From: Bacillota bacterium
GTDB taxonomy: Bacteria > Bacillota > Sulfobacillia > DUMF01
NCBI GenBank assembly: GCA_012840015.1
Contig: DUMF01000002.1
Span: forward strand, 1-64,000
DNA length: 64,000 bases
Direction of reading: 5' to 3'
The translations under genes and the position numbers were made by a program. Positions within the stretch are counted from its first letter, which is position 1; every line of letters begins with the position of its first letter. Shown here piece by piece: positions 1 to 9,900 of this stretch. The notes beneath the pieces were generated by a model. It was not told the DNA's origin. It was given only the letters and a program-made list of their open reading frames with translations, and did not search any database.

Positions 1-610
1 GGCTGTACCTGCACTGTCTGGCGCTGCTCATCTACATTAACCTGCTTTGGTAACCTGTGCTTGCGTGATTTCACACGCTCGACTATCTCACGAATCCGCG
101 GATCATCTTCTTCAACAATGGAAAGCTAGCTGGAGAGTGCAGATTCGAGCTTTTTGGCAAGCGCATACCATTCTTCGGCAGGACCAGGGACCAGGGGCCA
201 GTGGCCCAAGAGAGCAGATTGTGCGCTGCTTGGGCCCTTTCGGAGTCGAGACACATTCCACCAGGAGGATGCCACTGTACCAACAAACCACAGAGCCTAC
301 TTCAATACCCACTATCTACACCAGTCGTCACTAAATTGGCCATTTGGAATATAACCCCTAGAACTCTCAAGGGTTTGCGGTTCCAAAAAGGGGCAAGAAA
401 GGCCCAAAACTGTGGTCAAAGTGTGGAAGTCGGGCTAGAGCCGATCTCCAACACAACTTAGGGAACATACGAACCGTTAACCGTAGTCGGCTCGCCCAAA
501 CACCCCGGGTAACAAAAGCCCCGCCTCGACTAGTGGCGGGGGTATACTTGCGGTGAGGCAAGAGACGCTACCTGCCCTTCTTACACTATTGTCTGTCGCT
601 ATTCCCGGTT

Positions 611-1840
611 CTACTTCCCGGTAACCGTCTTCACGATCTCCCTGAACTCTTGCTCGGTAACCAGAGAGTTCTTGTCCATAGCCTTTATCTTCACGAGCTT
701 TATTATCTCTGGCACCTGTTCCTGCGTAGCGCTCAATCCACACTTTTCGAGCCATTCCCTAATGGAATCTTCGCCTGACCCCTTGCCCAAGACGATCCTT
801 ACTTCCGACTGGCCGACAACGTCCCACCGAACCGGCACAACTTCGGTTATGAGGTCTGCGGGGCCCTTCTTCAATTTGCGTACCCAGGCTGCGGGTATAC
901 CGGATTCGATTTCGTAGATGGATTGACCTACTACCGATTTGCATACCGGGATCGGGTGGTTGGTCAACTGGGATACGGTACGACCCAGGTTGAAGAGCTT
1001 TTCAGTCTTAACTCCGGTATCGATCCCATAAAGGAGCTTCAACGCCATGACGAGCTCCTCCAGCGCGCACCCGCCGCAGCGCTCCCCTATCCCGAGAACA
1101 GTTGTGTGGGCTACCTGTACGCCCAGGCTGAGTGCCATAATCGTGTTCGCTACTGCCAGGCCGAAGTCATTATGGAAGTGGGCCTCCAACGGGATGTCTG
1201 GGAACTTGGCTTTGACATTGTTCACGAAGTACGCGACGGCTCCGGGAGAAAGAACACCCATAGTGTCGACGAGAGTGAGACCGTCCATGTGGCCTTCGGT
1301 GGCAACGTGGTTGATAAGGTCAAGCAGCCACGGCATGTCAGCCCGCGACGAGTCGATAGTGAAGAAGACTGTCTTCAACCCAAGGTCCTTCGCAGCCCGC
1401 GTTGCTTCGACCGATTTCTTTATCGCTGTTTCCAGGGGCCAGCCGTACGCATACTTGATGAGGTGGCCGCTCGAGGGGATTTCGACCACTACTCCGTCAA
1501 CGCCGCAATCGGCCGCGAGCTTCACATCGTCTACGATGCACCGACAGAACGCGAAGATCTCCGGTCCGAGCTTCCGCCGCACTATCTCCCTTATGGCTCT
1601 CTCGTCCTGGTCGGAGACAGCCGGCATTCCCGTCTCGATACGGTGTACTCCCGCCTCTGCCAATAACTCAGCTATCCTTATCTTGGCGTCAGCCTTCAGA
1701 GCCACACCGGTTTCCTGTTCGCCGTCTCTAAGGGTCGTATCATGGATGATCACTTTCTCAGGGAACTGGTAGTTCTTCGTTACGCTCGGTTCATAGTTCC
1801 ACGGACTTACAAACCACTGTTCAGTCTTCCACTTTGACAT
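611..1840 (-). CDS. homocitrate synthase/2-isopropylmalate synthase family protein (DRE-TIM metallolyase)
   Basis: 409 aa ORF with HDTTLRDGEQ, EAHFHNDFGLAVANT and GIGERCGGCALEE motifs; substrate not assignable. Confidence 0.85.
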   Translation of the reverse strand: MSKWKTEQWFVSPWNYEPSVTKNYQFPEKVIIHDTTLRDGEQETGVALKADAKIRIAELLAEAGVHRIETGMPAVSDQDERAIREIVRRKLGPEIFAFCRCIVDDVKLAADCGVDGVVVEIPSSGHLIKYAYGWPLETAIKKSVEATRAAKDLGLKTVFFTIDSSRADMPWLLDLINHVATEGHMDGLTLVDTMGVLSPGAVAYFVNNVKAKFPDIPLEAHFHNDFGLAVANTIMALSLGVQVAHTTVLGIGERCGGCALEELVMALKLLYGIDTGVKTEKLFNLGRTVSQLTNHPIPVCKSVVGQSIYEIESGIPAAWVRKLKKGPADLITEVVPVRWDVVGQSEVRIVLGKGSGEDSIREWLEKCGLSATQEQVPEIIKLVKIKAMDKNSLVTEQEFREIVKTVTGK

Positions 1841-1962
1841 GTTCCGTCCTCCTTCTCATTTTCCCTTACATTATTATGAAGACGCGCCTTGATAACGGCG
1901 GCCGCTGAGTTAGACAGCCTTGGCGGGCCTCTTACTTCCGCGACATCCTGCCATCTGTCCAT
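1807..1962 (-). CDS. possible 51-aa small ORF (MDRWQDVAEVRGPPRLSNSAAAVIKARLHNN...) between ADH and the DRE-TIM enzyme
   Basis: ATG with well-placed GGAGGG directly after the ADH stop codon; not in ORF track (<60 aa); overlaps the next gene by 34 nt. Confidence 0.35.
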   Translation of the reverse strand: MDRWQDVAEVRGPPRLSNSAAAVIKARLHNNVRENEKEDGTCQSGRLNSGL

Positions 1963-1974
1963 GTAAAACCCTCC

Positions 1975-3033
1975 TCACAAACTCAGTATGACCTTGACGG
2001 CTCTTTCGGTCGGATCGACGGCCAGTTTGAAAGCCTCGTTCACATGCTCGAAATCAACTACGTGGGAAATCAGGCGTTCGAGCCTGATCCTACCCCTCGC
2101 TAGCATCTCCAGCACGAGCGGAAACTCGCCGCAATAATAGTAGGAACCCTGGACTATCAGTTCCCTGCGTCGGAGGGAGGAAGCCAGTATCTCTGAGAAG
2201 CACGTCTCGTCGCCTATGTCTGTTATTGTTAAGACTCCGCCCTGCGCCAGCGACTCCAGACCGGATCTCAGCGTCTCGGGAGAACCACTGATCTCGAAGC
2301 ATCTCTCTACCCCCACGCCTCCGGTGAGTTCAAGTATGGTCTGTGCAGCGTCTTCGAGGGCGCAGTCGAGTATCTGGTCTGCTCCCAGCGACGCAGCTAG
2401 CGCAAGCCAGTCCGAGCGTGTGTCTACAACATATACCTCCCCGGCACCGGCTGCCTTGCAGAACTGAAGCACCAGTAACCCTACGGCAGAAGCGCCGAAG
2501 ATTGCGACCCTATCGCCGAAGGTTACCCCCGACTTCCGAACGGCGTGGGCAGCCACTGCGGCCGGCTCTACCAGGGAGCCTTCCAAACACGAGAGTTGGT
2601 TGGGCAACCGGTGCACGCGCTTTTCGTTGGCGATATAGTATTCAGCGATGCCTCCCATGCCGGTACGGTATCCAAAAGTGAGTGACTTGCATTTATTGAA
2701 AGCACCTACTAGGCATTGCTGGCATCCCTCGCATGGGATAAGCGATTCGACCACGACCATATCTCCCGGCGCGAAACGGCTTGCTCTCCCACCGGTCTCT
2801 ACTACTTCTCCGGAGAGTTCATGTCCGATGGCGCTAGGCAAAGCAATAGTAGAAGCCTTGCCGGTGTAGATGTCGATGTCGCTCCCGGAAATGGCAGCTG
2901 CGTGCACTCTAATCAGAACATCCCCGGGGCCAAGCCGTCGAATCGGGACCTCCACTAGCTCTATCGACCCGGGAGTGACAACCCTCGCTGCCCTGTATAG
3001 CCATTGGGCCGTTCGGCCCTGAGAAGCGAGCAT
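1975..3033 (-). CDS. zinc-dependent medium-chain alcohol/polyol/threonine dehydrogenase-like protein
   Basis: GHELSGEVVETGG, structural-zinc Cys cluster CEGCQQCLVGAFNKC, Rossmann region; start at internal ATG with GGAGGG. Confidence 0.85.
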   Translation of the reverse strand: MLASQGRTAQWLYRAARVVTPGSIELVEVPIRRLGPGDVLIRVHAAAISGSDIDIYTGKASTIALPSAIGHELSGEVVETGGRASRFAPGDMVVVESLIPCEGCQQCLVGAFNKCKSLTFGYRTGMGGIAEYYIANEKRVHRLPNQLSCLEGSLVEPAAVAAHAVRKSGVTFGDRVAIFGASAVGLLVLQFCKAAGAGEVYVVDTRSDWLALAASLGADQILDCALEDAAQTILELTGGVGVERCFEISGSPETLRSGLESLAQGGVLTITDIGDETCFSEILASSLRRRELIVQGSYYYCGEFPLVLEMLARGRIRLERLISHVVDFEHVNEAFKLAVDPTERAVKVILSL

Positions 3034-3053
3034 GGCAGACCCTCCGTAAAACA

Positions 3054-4244
3054 CTACTCCGTCGAATCTTTCAAGACGATGGCTTTAGTAGGACAGAGTT
3101 CGGCGCAGAGGCCGCAACCGTCACACTTATCTTCCATAATCCGATGCCTAATGCGCTGGCCGTCAATGGATTCATCTGGAGTAACTGCCTCGTAGATACA
3201 AATGCGCATGCATAGGGCACAACCGCTACACTTATCCACATGGATGAACGCCTTGAAGCGCTTGCGCCTGTCGATTTGCCGTAGACCGAGGATGTTGGGA
3301 ACCGCCTTGCCACGCATTTCGTCCAACCTTTGGTACCCACGGGTTTCCATAAAGCTGGCTACCTGAGCATTGATCTTATCGATGATCTCGTAACCGTTGA
3401 CGATAATCGCGCTCGCGACCTGAACGGAAGTGGCTCCCGCCATGATGTACTTTATTACATCATCTCCATGGAAAACGCCCCCACAACCGCTTATCTGGAT
3501 TTTGAGGTGAGGATAGGATGTCGCGATCCAATATAGCGCGTAATGAATCGCCCACGGTCCGCCGTGACCTGCAGAGCCGCCATGCATTATAGGCTTTCCA
3601 GTTTCAATGTCTATGTCAAGACCCGGGAATCGCGAAAACATGACGCACGCTTTTGCTCCCGTGCCATCGATTGACCTTGCGATCGCCAAAGGGTCACTCA
3701 TCTGTGGCGACATCTTGGTGATTACTGGAATGGAGATGCATCCCGACAACAAGCGGGCAATTCGGGGCAGAAGAGTATGCAACTTCCCGCTCTTTTCTAA
3801 CACGATAGCCCCATGAGGACAGGAGAGGTTTACTTCCAGGGCATCGGCTCCAGCCTGCTCACAATTCTTTGCCCAGTCGACCCACGTTTCTTCGTTGAGC
3901 GCGCCTATGCTGGCTATAACAGGGATCTTTACTGAGCTCTTTGCCTTAGCGATTTCTTCGAAGTACTTGTCGGGATCGTATTCAAATCCTTGCTCGTAAG
4001 AGTAGAGTGTAGTGCTGCTGGCCCCTGCGAAAACCCTCCTAATCACCTTAAAGCGCGGGGTGGGACTCTTCGCCATCAACGGCTCCTCGAAAAGTGTTTT
4101 CATTACTACAGCCCCGGCACCATTGTCCTCCGCCCGCTTGATTCTTTCGGCAGTTCCAGTTATCCCGGCTGACGCGGCTATTACCGGTGATTTGAGATCG
4201 AGGCCGACGTACCTTACACCAAGGTCTACTGGCACTTTCCTCAC
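3054..4244 (-). CDS. PreA-like dihydropyrimidine dehydrogenase / dihydroorotate dehydrogenase-type protein with C-terminal 2x[4Fe-4S]
   Basis: DHOD-like barrel (VNLSCPHG, ISGCGGV) plus CSGCALCMRIC and CDGCGLCAELCP; start estimated at a GTG inside the longer ORF. Confidence 0.8.
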   Translation of the reverse strand: MRKVPVDLGVRYVGLDLKSPVIAASAGITGTAERIKRAEDNGAGAVVMKTLFEEPLMAKSPTPRFKVIRRVFAGASSTTLYSYEQGFEYDPDKYFEEIAKAKSSVKIPVIASIGALNEETWVDWAKNCEQAGADALEVNLSCPHGAIVLEKSGKLHTLLPRIARLLSGCISIPVITKMSPQMSDPLAIARSIDGTGAKACVMFSRFPGLDIDIETGKPIMHGGSAGHGGPWAIHYALYWIATSYPHLKIQISGCGGVFHGDDVIKYIMAGATSVQVASAIIVNGYEIIDKINAQVASFMETRGYQRLDEMRGKAVPNILGLRQIDRRKRFKAFIHVDKCSGCALCMRICIYEAVTPDESIDGQRIRHRIMEDKCDGCGLCAELCPTKAIVLKDSTE

Positions 4245-4262
4245 CCCCACTAACAACCGACA

Positions 4263-4279
4263 CGCAAGAATCGCGCCAA
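4263..4279 (-). promoter_or_regulatory. sigma-54 (-24/-12) promoter upstream of the preA-like gene
   Basis: Minus-strand TTGGCGCGATTCTTGCG: GG and GC separated by 10 nt, close to YTGGCACGrNNNTTGCW. Confidence 0.65.
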
Positions 4280-4423
4280 CTGGCCCACCCAGAAGCGCGG
4301 CACTCGTAGACCCTTGCAGTGTTGTGCTATGACAACAGTTGTCGTTCAAGGCCGACAATTCACGAGCAATCTGAGCAGGAATCCGTTCTCGATTGTAGAA
4401 TCAAAATTCTGAAAGGTGATCCG

Positions 4424-5830
4424 ATGTCTCCGAGGCGGACTGATGAAGTCGTGCAACTTAAGGAAAGAGTAGACTTCCTCACGGCAGTATTGGATTCACT
4501 TAACGAGGGCATCGTTGTTGTTGACTCCCAGGGCATCGTGACGTTTATAAACAAGGTCTACAGAGACTTTCTCAAAGGCGACCTAGAGGATTTCGTCGGC
4601 AAACCTGTCACGGAGGTCCTGGAGAATACAAGACTCCCTATCGTATGCCAAACTGGCGAACCTGAACTTTCGGTAGTACAGAAGGTCCGCGGCCGGAACA
4701 TTCTTGGACACAGGCTCCCTATAAGGAAAAACGGGAAAGTGATAGGGGCTGTCGGCGAACTTGTGTTCCAGCGATCGGAGGAAATAAAGGCGCTCGTCAA
4801 CCAGGTAAACGCGCTTGAGGGTAGGGTTCATTACTACGAGAGACAGCTTCACGATGTGTTCCGAAGCCGCTTCACATTTGCTGACATCTATGGGCACAGC
4901 GACGCGATTACTCAGGTGAAACGCCTCGCATTAAAGGCGGCGCGCGGAGATAGTACCGTACTAATCATGGGGGAGAGCGGTGTGGGCAAGGAGGTTTTCG
5001 CGCATGCCATTCACTCCATGAGTCCCAGGGCCGGAAAGCCCTTTATAAAAGTGAACTGTGCGGCGATACCAGAACAACTACTCGAGTCCGAAATGTTCGG
5101 CTATGAAGAGGGCGGTTTCACGGGAGCCAAAAAGGGCGGAAAGCCGGGCAAATTCGAACTTGCCAACCACGGCACCATCTTCCTGGATGAAATAGGCGAC
5201 ATGAGCCTTGGTATGCAGGCAAAGCTGCTGCGGGTGCTTCAGGAAAGGGAGATGGAGCGCGTTGGGGGAGTCAAGCCGATTCAGCTGGACATCAGGGTAA
5301 TAGCTGCCACCAACAAGGACCTCGAATCAATGGTGAAGGCGAAGCTCTTCAGGCAAGACCTGTGGTACCGGTTGAATGTGTTTCCGATAGTTATTCCGCC
5401 TCTAAGGGACCGCAGGGAGGACATACCTGAGATCGCGGAAAGCCTACTCAAGGAGCTGTGCGATGAACTGAGACTCCCTCTCTGCTCGCTTTCGAAGGGG
5501 GCACTTGATGTGCTGATGTCATACAGCTGGCCGGGTAACATCAGGGAACTTCGTAACGCTCTGGAGAGGGCAGTCAACATTTGCGAGGGTAAGGAAATCA
5601 GGGCTGAACACTTTACCACCGCGATCAGGAATTCAGTAAAGGTGGCCGCGCAAGATAGTTGCCAATTTCATACACTCAAGAAGTCTATCGGGGAAACGGA
5701 AGCCGAACTCATCAAGACAGCATTGGAAGCGTCTGGGTACAATAAAACCAAGGCTGCGAAGGCTTTGGGTATTCACAGGTGTACTCTGTACGCGAAGATA
5801 AAGAAGTATTCTTTGGAAAACTATAAATAG
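4424..5830 (+). CDS. sigma-54-dependent transcriptional activator (PAS - AAA+ - Fis HTH)
   Basis: GESGVGKE Walker A, GTIFLDEIGDM Walker B, GGFTGA loop, C-terminal Fis-type HTH; ATG preceded by GAAAGGTGAT. Confidence 0.9.
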   Translation: MSPRRTDEVVQLKERVDFLTAVLDSLNEGIVVVDSQGIVTFINKVYRDFLKGDLEDFVGKPVTEVLENTRLPIVCQTGEPELSVVQKVRGRNILGHRLPIRKNGKVIGAVGELVFQRSEEIKALVNQVNALEGRVHYYERQLHDVFRSRFTFADIYGHSDAITQVKRLALKAARGDSTVLIMGESGVGKEVFAHAIHSMSPRAGKPFIKVNCAAIPEQLLESEMFGYEEGGFTGAKKGGKPGKFELANHGTIFLDEIGDMSLGMQAKLLRVLQEREMERVGGVKPIQLDIRVIAATNKDLESMVKAKLFRQDLWYRLNVFPIVIPPLRDRREDIPEIAESLLKELCDELRLPLCSLSKGALDVLMSYSWPGNIRELRNALERAVNICEGKEIRAEHFTTAIRNSVKVAAQDSCQFHTLKKSIGETEAELIKTALEASGYNKTKAAKALGIHRCTLYAKIKKYSLENYK

Positions 5831-5991
5831 ATGTCGGACATTGCATACATGTTGTAAATTTGCGACACACCGGTGATAAAACGAACCTCCGGAGCTTGGT
5901 GATTCATACCACCTCGCACACTCGTAGCCTCGAACATCTTGTCAACGTTGAACTTGTAATCTCTACCCGACCTCTTTCCCCAACCTTTCCT

Positions 5992-6008
5992 TTGGCATGA
6001 GTCTTGCT
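5992..6008 (+). promoter_or_regulatory. sigma-54 (-24/-12) promoter upstream of livK-like gene
   Basis: TTGGCATGAGTCTTGCT; GG-N10-GC spacing exact. Confidence 0.7.
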
Positions 6009-6058
6009 CACGAAAGTTAACGCAAAGTGAAATCATCAAAATGCGCGGGGGTGTAGAA

Positions 6059-7249
6059 ATGACGAGGCGCTCTGTAGCAGTGGTTGCGCTTGCATTGACG
6101 GCGGTGCTTGTTTTAACTGGTTGTTCCGGTGGGGGCGCCGGCAGCCAGGGAAAGGAGTCGGCCAAGAACTTGCCAGACATATTGATAGGCAACCCGCAAG
6201 ACCTGTCCAGCACCAACTCAGCGTACGGCAAAGGGATCACCAACTCGGCCCAGATGATCTTTGACAAGGTCAACGCCGAGGGCGGAATCAACGGCAGGAA
6301 GCTCAAACTGGTCACGTACGACGTGAAGCTCGACGTTAATGAGGCTATTAACGCCTACAAGCGTCTTTGCGATCAGGACAAGGTCGTAGCGGTACTCGCG
6401 CCACCCGTCTCTAACCAGGTACTTGCGCTGGCGCCCATAGCCGAGGAGAAGAAGGTCCCCCTGGTCGGGCCTTTCGTTGACGACAGGTGCACTAACCCCG
6501 AACCCGGAAAGCTCTGGAACTACACATTTATAATGCAGCAATCGAGCAAGCAGCAGGCTCAAGCCCTGGCAGCCTATGCTATGAACGAACTCAAATTTAA
6601 AAAGTTCGCGCTTCTCTATAACGTAGGCAACTCGTTTTCTGTTTCGCTGGCGAAACCCTTTATGGAGTACGTGAAGGCGAACGGCGGTCAGATCGTCGCC
6701 GAGGAGACGTTCCAGTTTGGTGATAAAGACTTTAGGGGGCAGCTCACTAAGATCAAGGCAGCGAACCCCGATGCTATCTATTTGCCTAACTATCCTGCAG
6801 AGATTCCGCTTAACATTCAGCAGGCAAAGGATCTGGGTATCAAGGCGCAGTTGCTTGGGGATAACGTTTGCCTGCCGTTTGCATTACAGGCTGGCGAGGC
6901 AGCGGAAGGGCTCATCTTCCATAACTCAATTGATCCGAACGACCCCAATAACCAGGAATTCATCAAGGCGTACAAGGAGAGGTACAAAATTGACCCCGTC
7001 CCGCAGGCCTATTCCGGGTACGACTCTGCGATGATCCTAGTCGAGGCGATAAAACTGGCAGCCAAGGAAGGGGAAATAACGCCGGCGAGCATCACGAGGA
7101 ACTTGCTCAACGTCAAAGACATGCCAGGACTGCAGAGTAAGATAACCCTTTCGCCAACGACCCACAAAATGATAAAGCCCACTGTGCCTATCTTGAAGAT
7201 CCAAAACGCGCAGTTCATTTGCTTGACAAAGTACGTGTCACCGGAATGA
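6059..7249 (+). CDS. branched-chain amino acid-type ABC transporter substrate-binding lipoprotein
   Basis: Signal peptide with lipobox LTGC, periplasmic binding protein family; followed by permease/ATPase genes. Confidence 0.9.
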   Translation: MTRRSVAVVALALTAVLVLTGCSGGGAGSQGKESAKNLPDILIGNPQDLSSTNSAYGKGITNSAQMIFDKVNAEGGINGRKLKLVTYDVKLDVNEAINAYKRLCDQDKVVAVLAPPVSNQVLALAPIAEEKKVPLVGPFVDDRCTNPEPGKLWNYTFIMQQSSKQQAQALAAYAMNELKFKKFALLYNVGNSFSVSLAKPFMEYVKANGGQIVAEETFQFGDKDFRGQLTKIKAANPDAIYLPNYPAEIPLNIQQAKDLGIKAQLLGDNVCLPFALQAGEAAEGLIFHNSIDPNDPNNQEFIKAYKERYKIDPVPQAYSGYDSAMILVEAIKLAAKEGEITPASITRNLLNVKDMPGLQSKITLSPTTHKMIKPTVPILKIQNAQFICLTKYVSPE

Positions 7250-7350
7250 GCCGCTGAAACGAAGGTCAGCTAAAACCGCAGATGGGTCTTACGAGCAGGC
7301 GGCTGCTGGCTGCCTGCCCGTAAGACCCGTAACAAGAGAGGCTGAAGTCC

Positions 7351-8223
7351 ATGATAATCCAGCAACTTGTAAATGGGTTCTCGGTAGGGGCTGTCTATGC
7401 ACTGATAGCGGTTGGTTTTGGTCTAGTTTTCAACGTTCTTAAGTTCAGTAACTTCTCGCACGGATCTACCATGGGGATAAGCGCGTATATCGCTTACCTG
7501 TTTGCGATGAAGTTTCACCTGTCGATCGTTCCCACGGTGTCGATAGGGACGATCGCCGGCGGGATTTGCGCAGTGCTTGTGGAGTTGATCGCCTTTAGGC
7601 CGTTACGCAAACGTGGCGGGCAGATCGTCTACTTCTTCGTAACGTCCATAACCATGCTGATGCTGCTGGAAAACATCCTGGTCATCTTCTTTGGAGATAC
7701 CTTTTACGCGTTTCCCAAGATGATCGCAAGCACAGCAATAACGGTAGCAGGCGTGAGCATATCCACCCTCTATCTGGTTATGCTGGGTTGCTCTGTGTGT
7801 GCCCTTGCATTGCTTTCCTACTGGCTCAAGTACACGAAAATGGGTGTCGCTATTCGGGCGGCTTCCTGCGCGATCAACACGTGCAATCTGATGGGAGCCA
7901 ACGTTGACGCGGTCATATCGTGGACATTTTTCGTTGCGGGCCTTATGGCAGGGCTGTCCGGGTCGCTCTTGGGTATCAGTTACACGCTATATCCCCAGAT
8001 TGGGCAGATAGTCGTTAAGGGCTTCATTGCGTCAGTGGTAGGTGGCCTGGGTAACCTGACTGGCGCAGTGGTGGGAGCAATATTACTAGGTATCCTTGAG
8101 GTATTCTTCATCGCCACGATTGGCGCTGGCCTGACTCCCGCCGCTACGTTCGCGATCATGGTGCTATTCCTATTCCTGAGGCCTCAAGGGGTTGCTGGGA
8201 CAATCGTCCGCGATAAGGCTTAA
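7351..8223 (+). CDS. LivH-type ABC transporter permease
   Basis: 290 aa hydrophobic protein, LivH pattern, operon context. Confidence 0.9.
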   Translation: MIIQQLVNGFSVGAVYALIAVGFGLVFNVLKFSNFSHGSTMGISAYIAYLFAMKFHLSIVPTVSIGTIAGGICAVLVELIAFRPLRKRGGQIVYFFVTSITMLMLLENILVIFFGDTFYAFPKMIASTAITVAGVSISTLYLVMLGCSVCALALLSYWLKYTKMGVAIRAASCAINTCNLMGANVDAVISWTFFVAGLMAGLSGSLLGISYTLYPQIGQIVVKGFIASVVGGLGNLTGAVVGAILLGILEVFFIATIGAGLTPAATFAIMVLFLFLRPQGVAGTIVRDKA

Positions 8224-8258
8224 CAAACACCAGACTGGCATGCGGGTGGTGGACCAAT

Positions 8259-9140
8259 TTGGAGTATTACACATCGGTACTGATGTTCGGCGCCATAAGC
8301 ACGATCGGAACTCTGGGGACGTTCGTACTTACGGGACTGACAGGGCTGTTCTCACTCGGGCAGGCCGCTTTCATGGCTATCGGTGCCTATTCAGCGGCAA
8401 TGGGGGTAGTCAGATATAACCTTCCTTTTGCCCCAGCAGTCATCCTGTCAGTGGGTATAGCCGTTGGCCTGGCGTATATCATCGGGTACGCGACCCTAAA
8501 TTTGCGCCAAGATTACTTCGCACTATCGACGTTCGGATTTGGCGAAGCGGTCAGGGCAGTATTGACGACGTCGGTCCAACTAACCGGTGGGGCTCTGGGA
8601 ATGACGGGCATCCCCAAACTGACTACCGGCCCACTGGTAGTTATATCCCTGGTCGTTGTCGTGTGGCTGATCAGGAATGTGAGGGTGTCCAGATTTGGGC
8701 GGGAATGCGTTGCCCTCCGGCTAGATGAGACGGCTGCTCAGGCCATGGGCGTCGACGTGTTCTGGCGCAAGATGCAGGTTTTCATGTTGGGGGCGGCACT
8801 TTCCGCGTATGCGGGCGCGCTGCTTGCTTTCTACACCAGCTATGCAGAGCCGAATATGTTCGGATGGATGAGGTCAGTCGAGTGGATCATCATGGTATTC
8901 TTGGGTGGTCGTGACAGCCTGACGGGGGCTCTGCTAGGGTCGTTCGTGTTAAACACGGCGCCTGAGGTACTCAGATTCGCTTCGCAGATGCGTACTGCGA
9001 TTTATTGCATCCTCATCCTGGTTACGCTCAACCTTCGCCCGCGGGGGCTACTCGGCGCGTGGGAACTGTCTTTCAGTGGGATCTTCGGGCAGCGGAGAAG
9101 TGCTGTGACGAGAGGCGGTGGCAGCCAGCATGTTTCTTAA
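8259..9140 (+). CDS. LivM-type ABC transporter permease
   Basis: 293 aa, LivM pattern, operon context. Confidence 0.9.
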   Translation: MEYYTSVLMFGAISTIGTLGTFVLTGLTGLFSLGQAAFMAIGAYSAAMGVVRYNLPFAPAVILSVGIAVGLAYIIGYATLNLRQDYFALSTFGFGEAVRAVLTTSVQLTGGALGMTGIPKLTTGPLVVISLVVVVWLIRNVRVSRFGRECVALRLDETAAQAMGVDVFWRKMQVFMLGAALSAYAGALLAFYTSYAEPNMFGWMRSVEWIIMVFLGGRDSLTGALLGSFVLNTAPEVLRFASQMRTAIYCILILVTLNLRPRGLLGAWELSFSGIFGQRRSAVTRGGGSQHVS

Positions 9141-9900
9141 GGTCAAAAACCTGACGAAGCGGTTTGGAGGGCTGGTGGCGGTCGATAACTTCTCTATGGA
9201 GGTAACCCGCCGACAGATTACGGGACTGATAGGCCCGAACGGCGCCGGGAAGACCACCGTGCTGAACATGCTCTCGGGGCTGTATCGGCCAGATGGTGGC
9301 AGCATCGTATTTGAGGACAGGGAAATCTCGGGAAAGCGCCCGTTTGAGATAGCGAGGATGGGCGTCGGGAGAACTTTCCAAAACATCCGACTCTTTAACG
9401 AACTTAACGTGCTTGAGAACGTGAAGATAGCGCACGGGTGGCGATCACGGGATAACCTACTTCTGACCATGATTGGGGGTACCCGGGTCAGCAGGGCGGA
9501 AAAGGAGATCACCCGTAAGGCCGAGGAGTGCCTAGAACGGCTCGACCTCTTGCGCCTGAAGAACGAGTATCCCGGGAACCTCCCTTATGGAACTCAGCGG
9601 CGGGTGGAGATTGCGAGGGCGCTGGGTTCAGATCCTAAGTTGCTGCTTCTAGATGAGCCAGCGGCGGGGCTCAACCCCAACGAGGTACATGAGCTTATGG
9701 CTACGCTCCGTAAGCTCGTCGAAGATCTTGACATATCGATAGTGTTGATAGAACACAGGATGGAAATTGTGCTGAACCTCTGCGAGTGGATCTTTGTTCT
9801 GGACTTTGGGAAAAAAATCGCGGAAGGCACTCCCAAGCAGATCCGGGAGAACCCCGCAGTGATCGCGGCGTACCTGGGGGAGGAGTCAAGAGATGCTTGA
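9130..9900 (+). CDS. LivG-type ABC transporter ATP-binding protein
   Basis: GPNGAGKTT Walker A, LLLDEPAAGLNP Walker B. Confidence 0.9.
   Translation: MFLKVKNLTKRFGGLVAVDNFSMEVTRRQITGLIGPNGAGKTTVLNMLSGLYRPDGGSIVFEDREISGKRPFEIARMGVGRTFQNIRLFNELNVLENVKIAHGWRSRDNLLLTMIGGTRVSRAEKEITRKAEECLERLDLLRLKNEYPGNLPYGTQRRVEIARALGSDPKLLLLDEPAAGLNPNEVHELMATLRKLVEDLDISIVLIEHRMEIVLNLCEWIFVLDFGKKIAEGTPKQIRENPAVIAAYLGEESRDA

Noticed and set aside
923-1666. Long plus-strand ORF (247 aa) opposite the DRE-TIM enzyme gene
   Set aside because: Antisense to a clearly recognisable enzyme; no motifs. Same reasoning for 1047-1772.
5821-6315. Minus-strand 164-aa ORF upstream of the livK-like gene
   Set aside because: Overlaps the lipoprotein signal sequence and sigma-54 promoter; low-complexity antisense translation.
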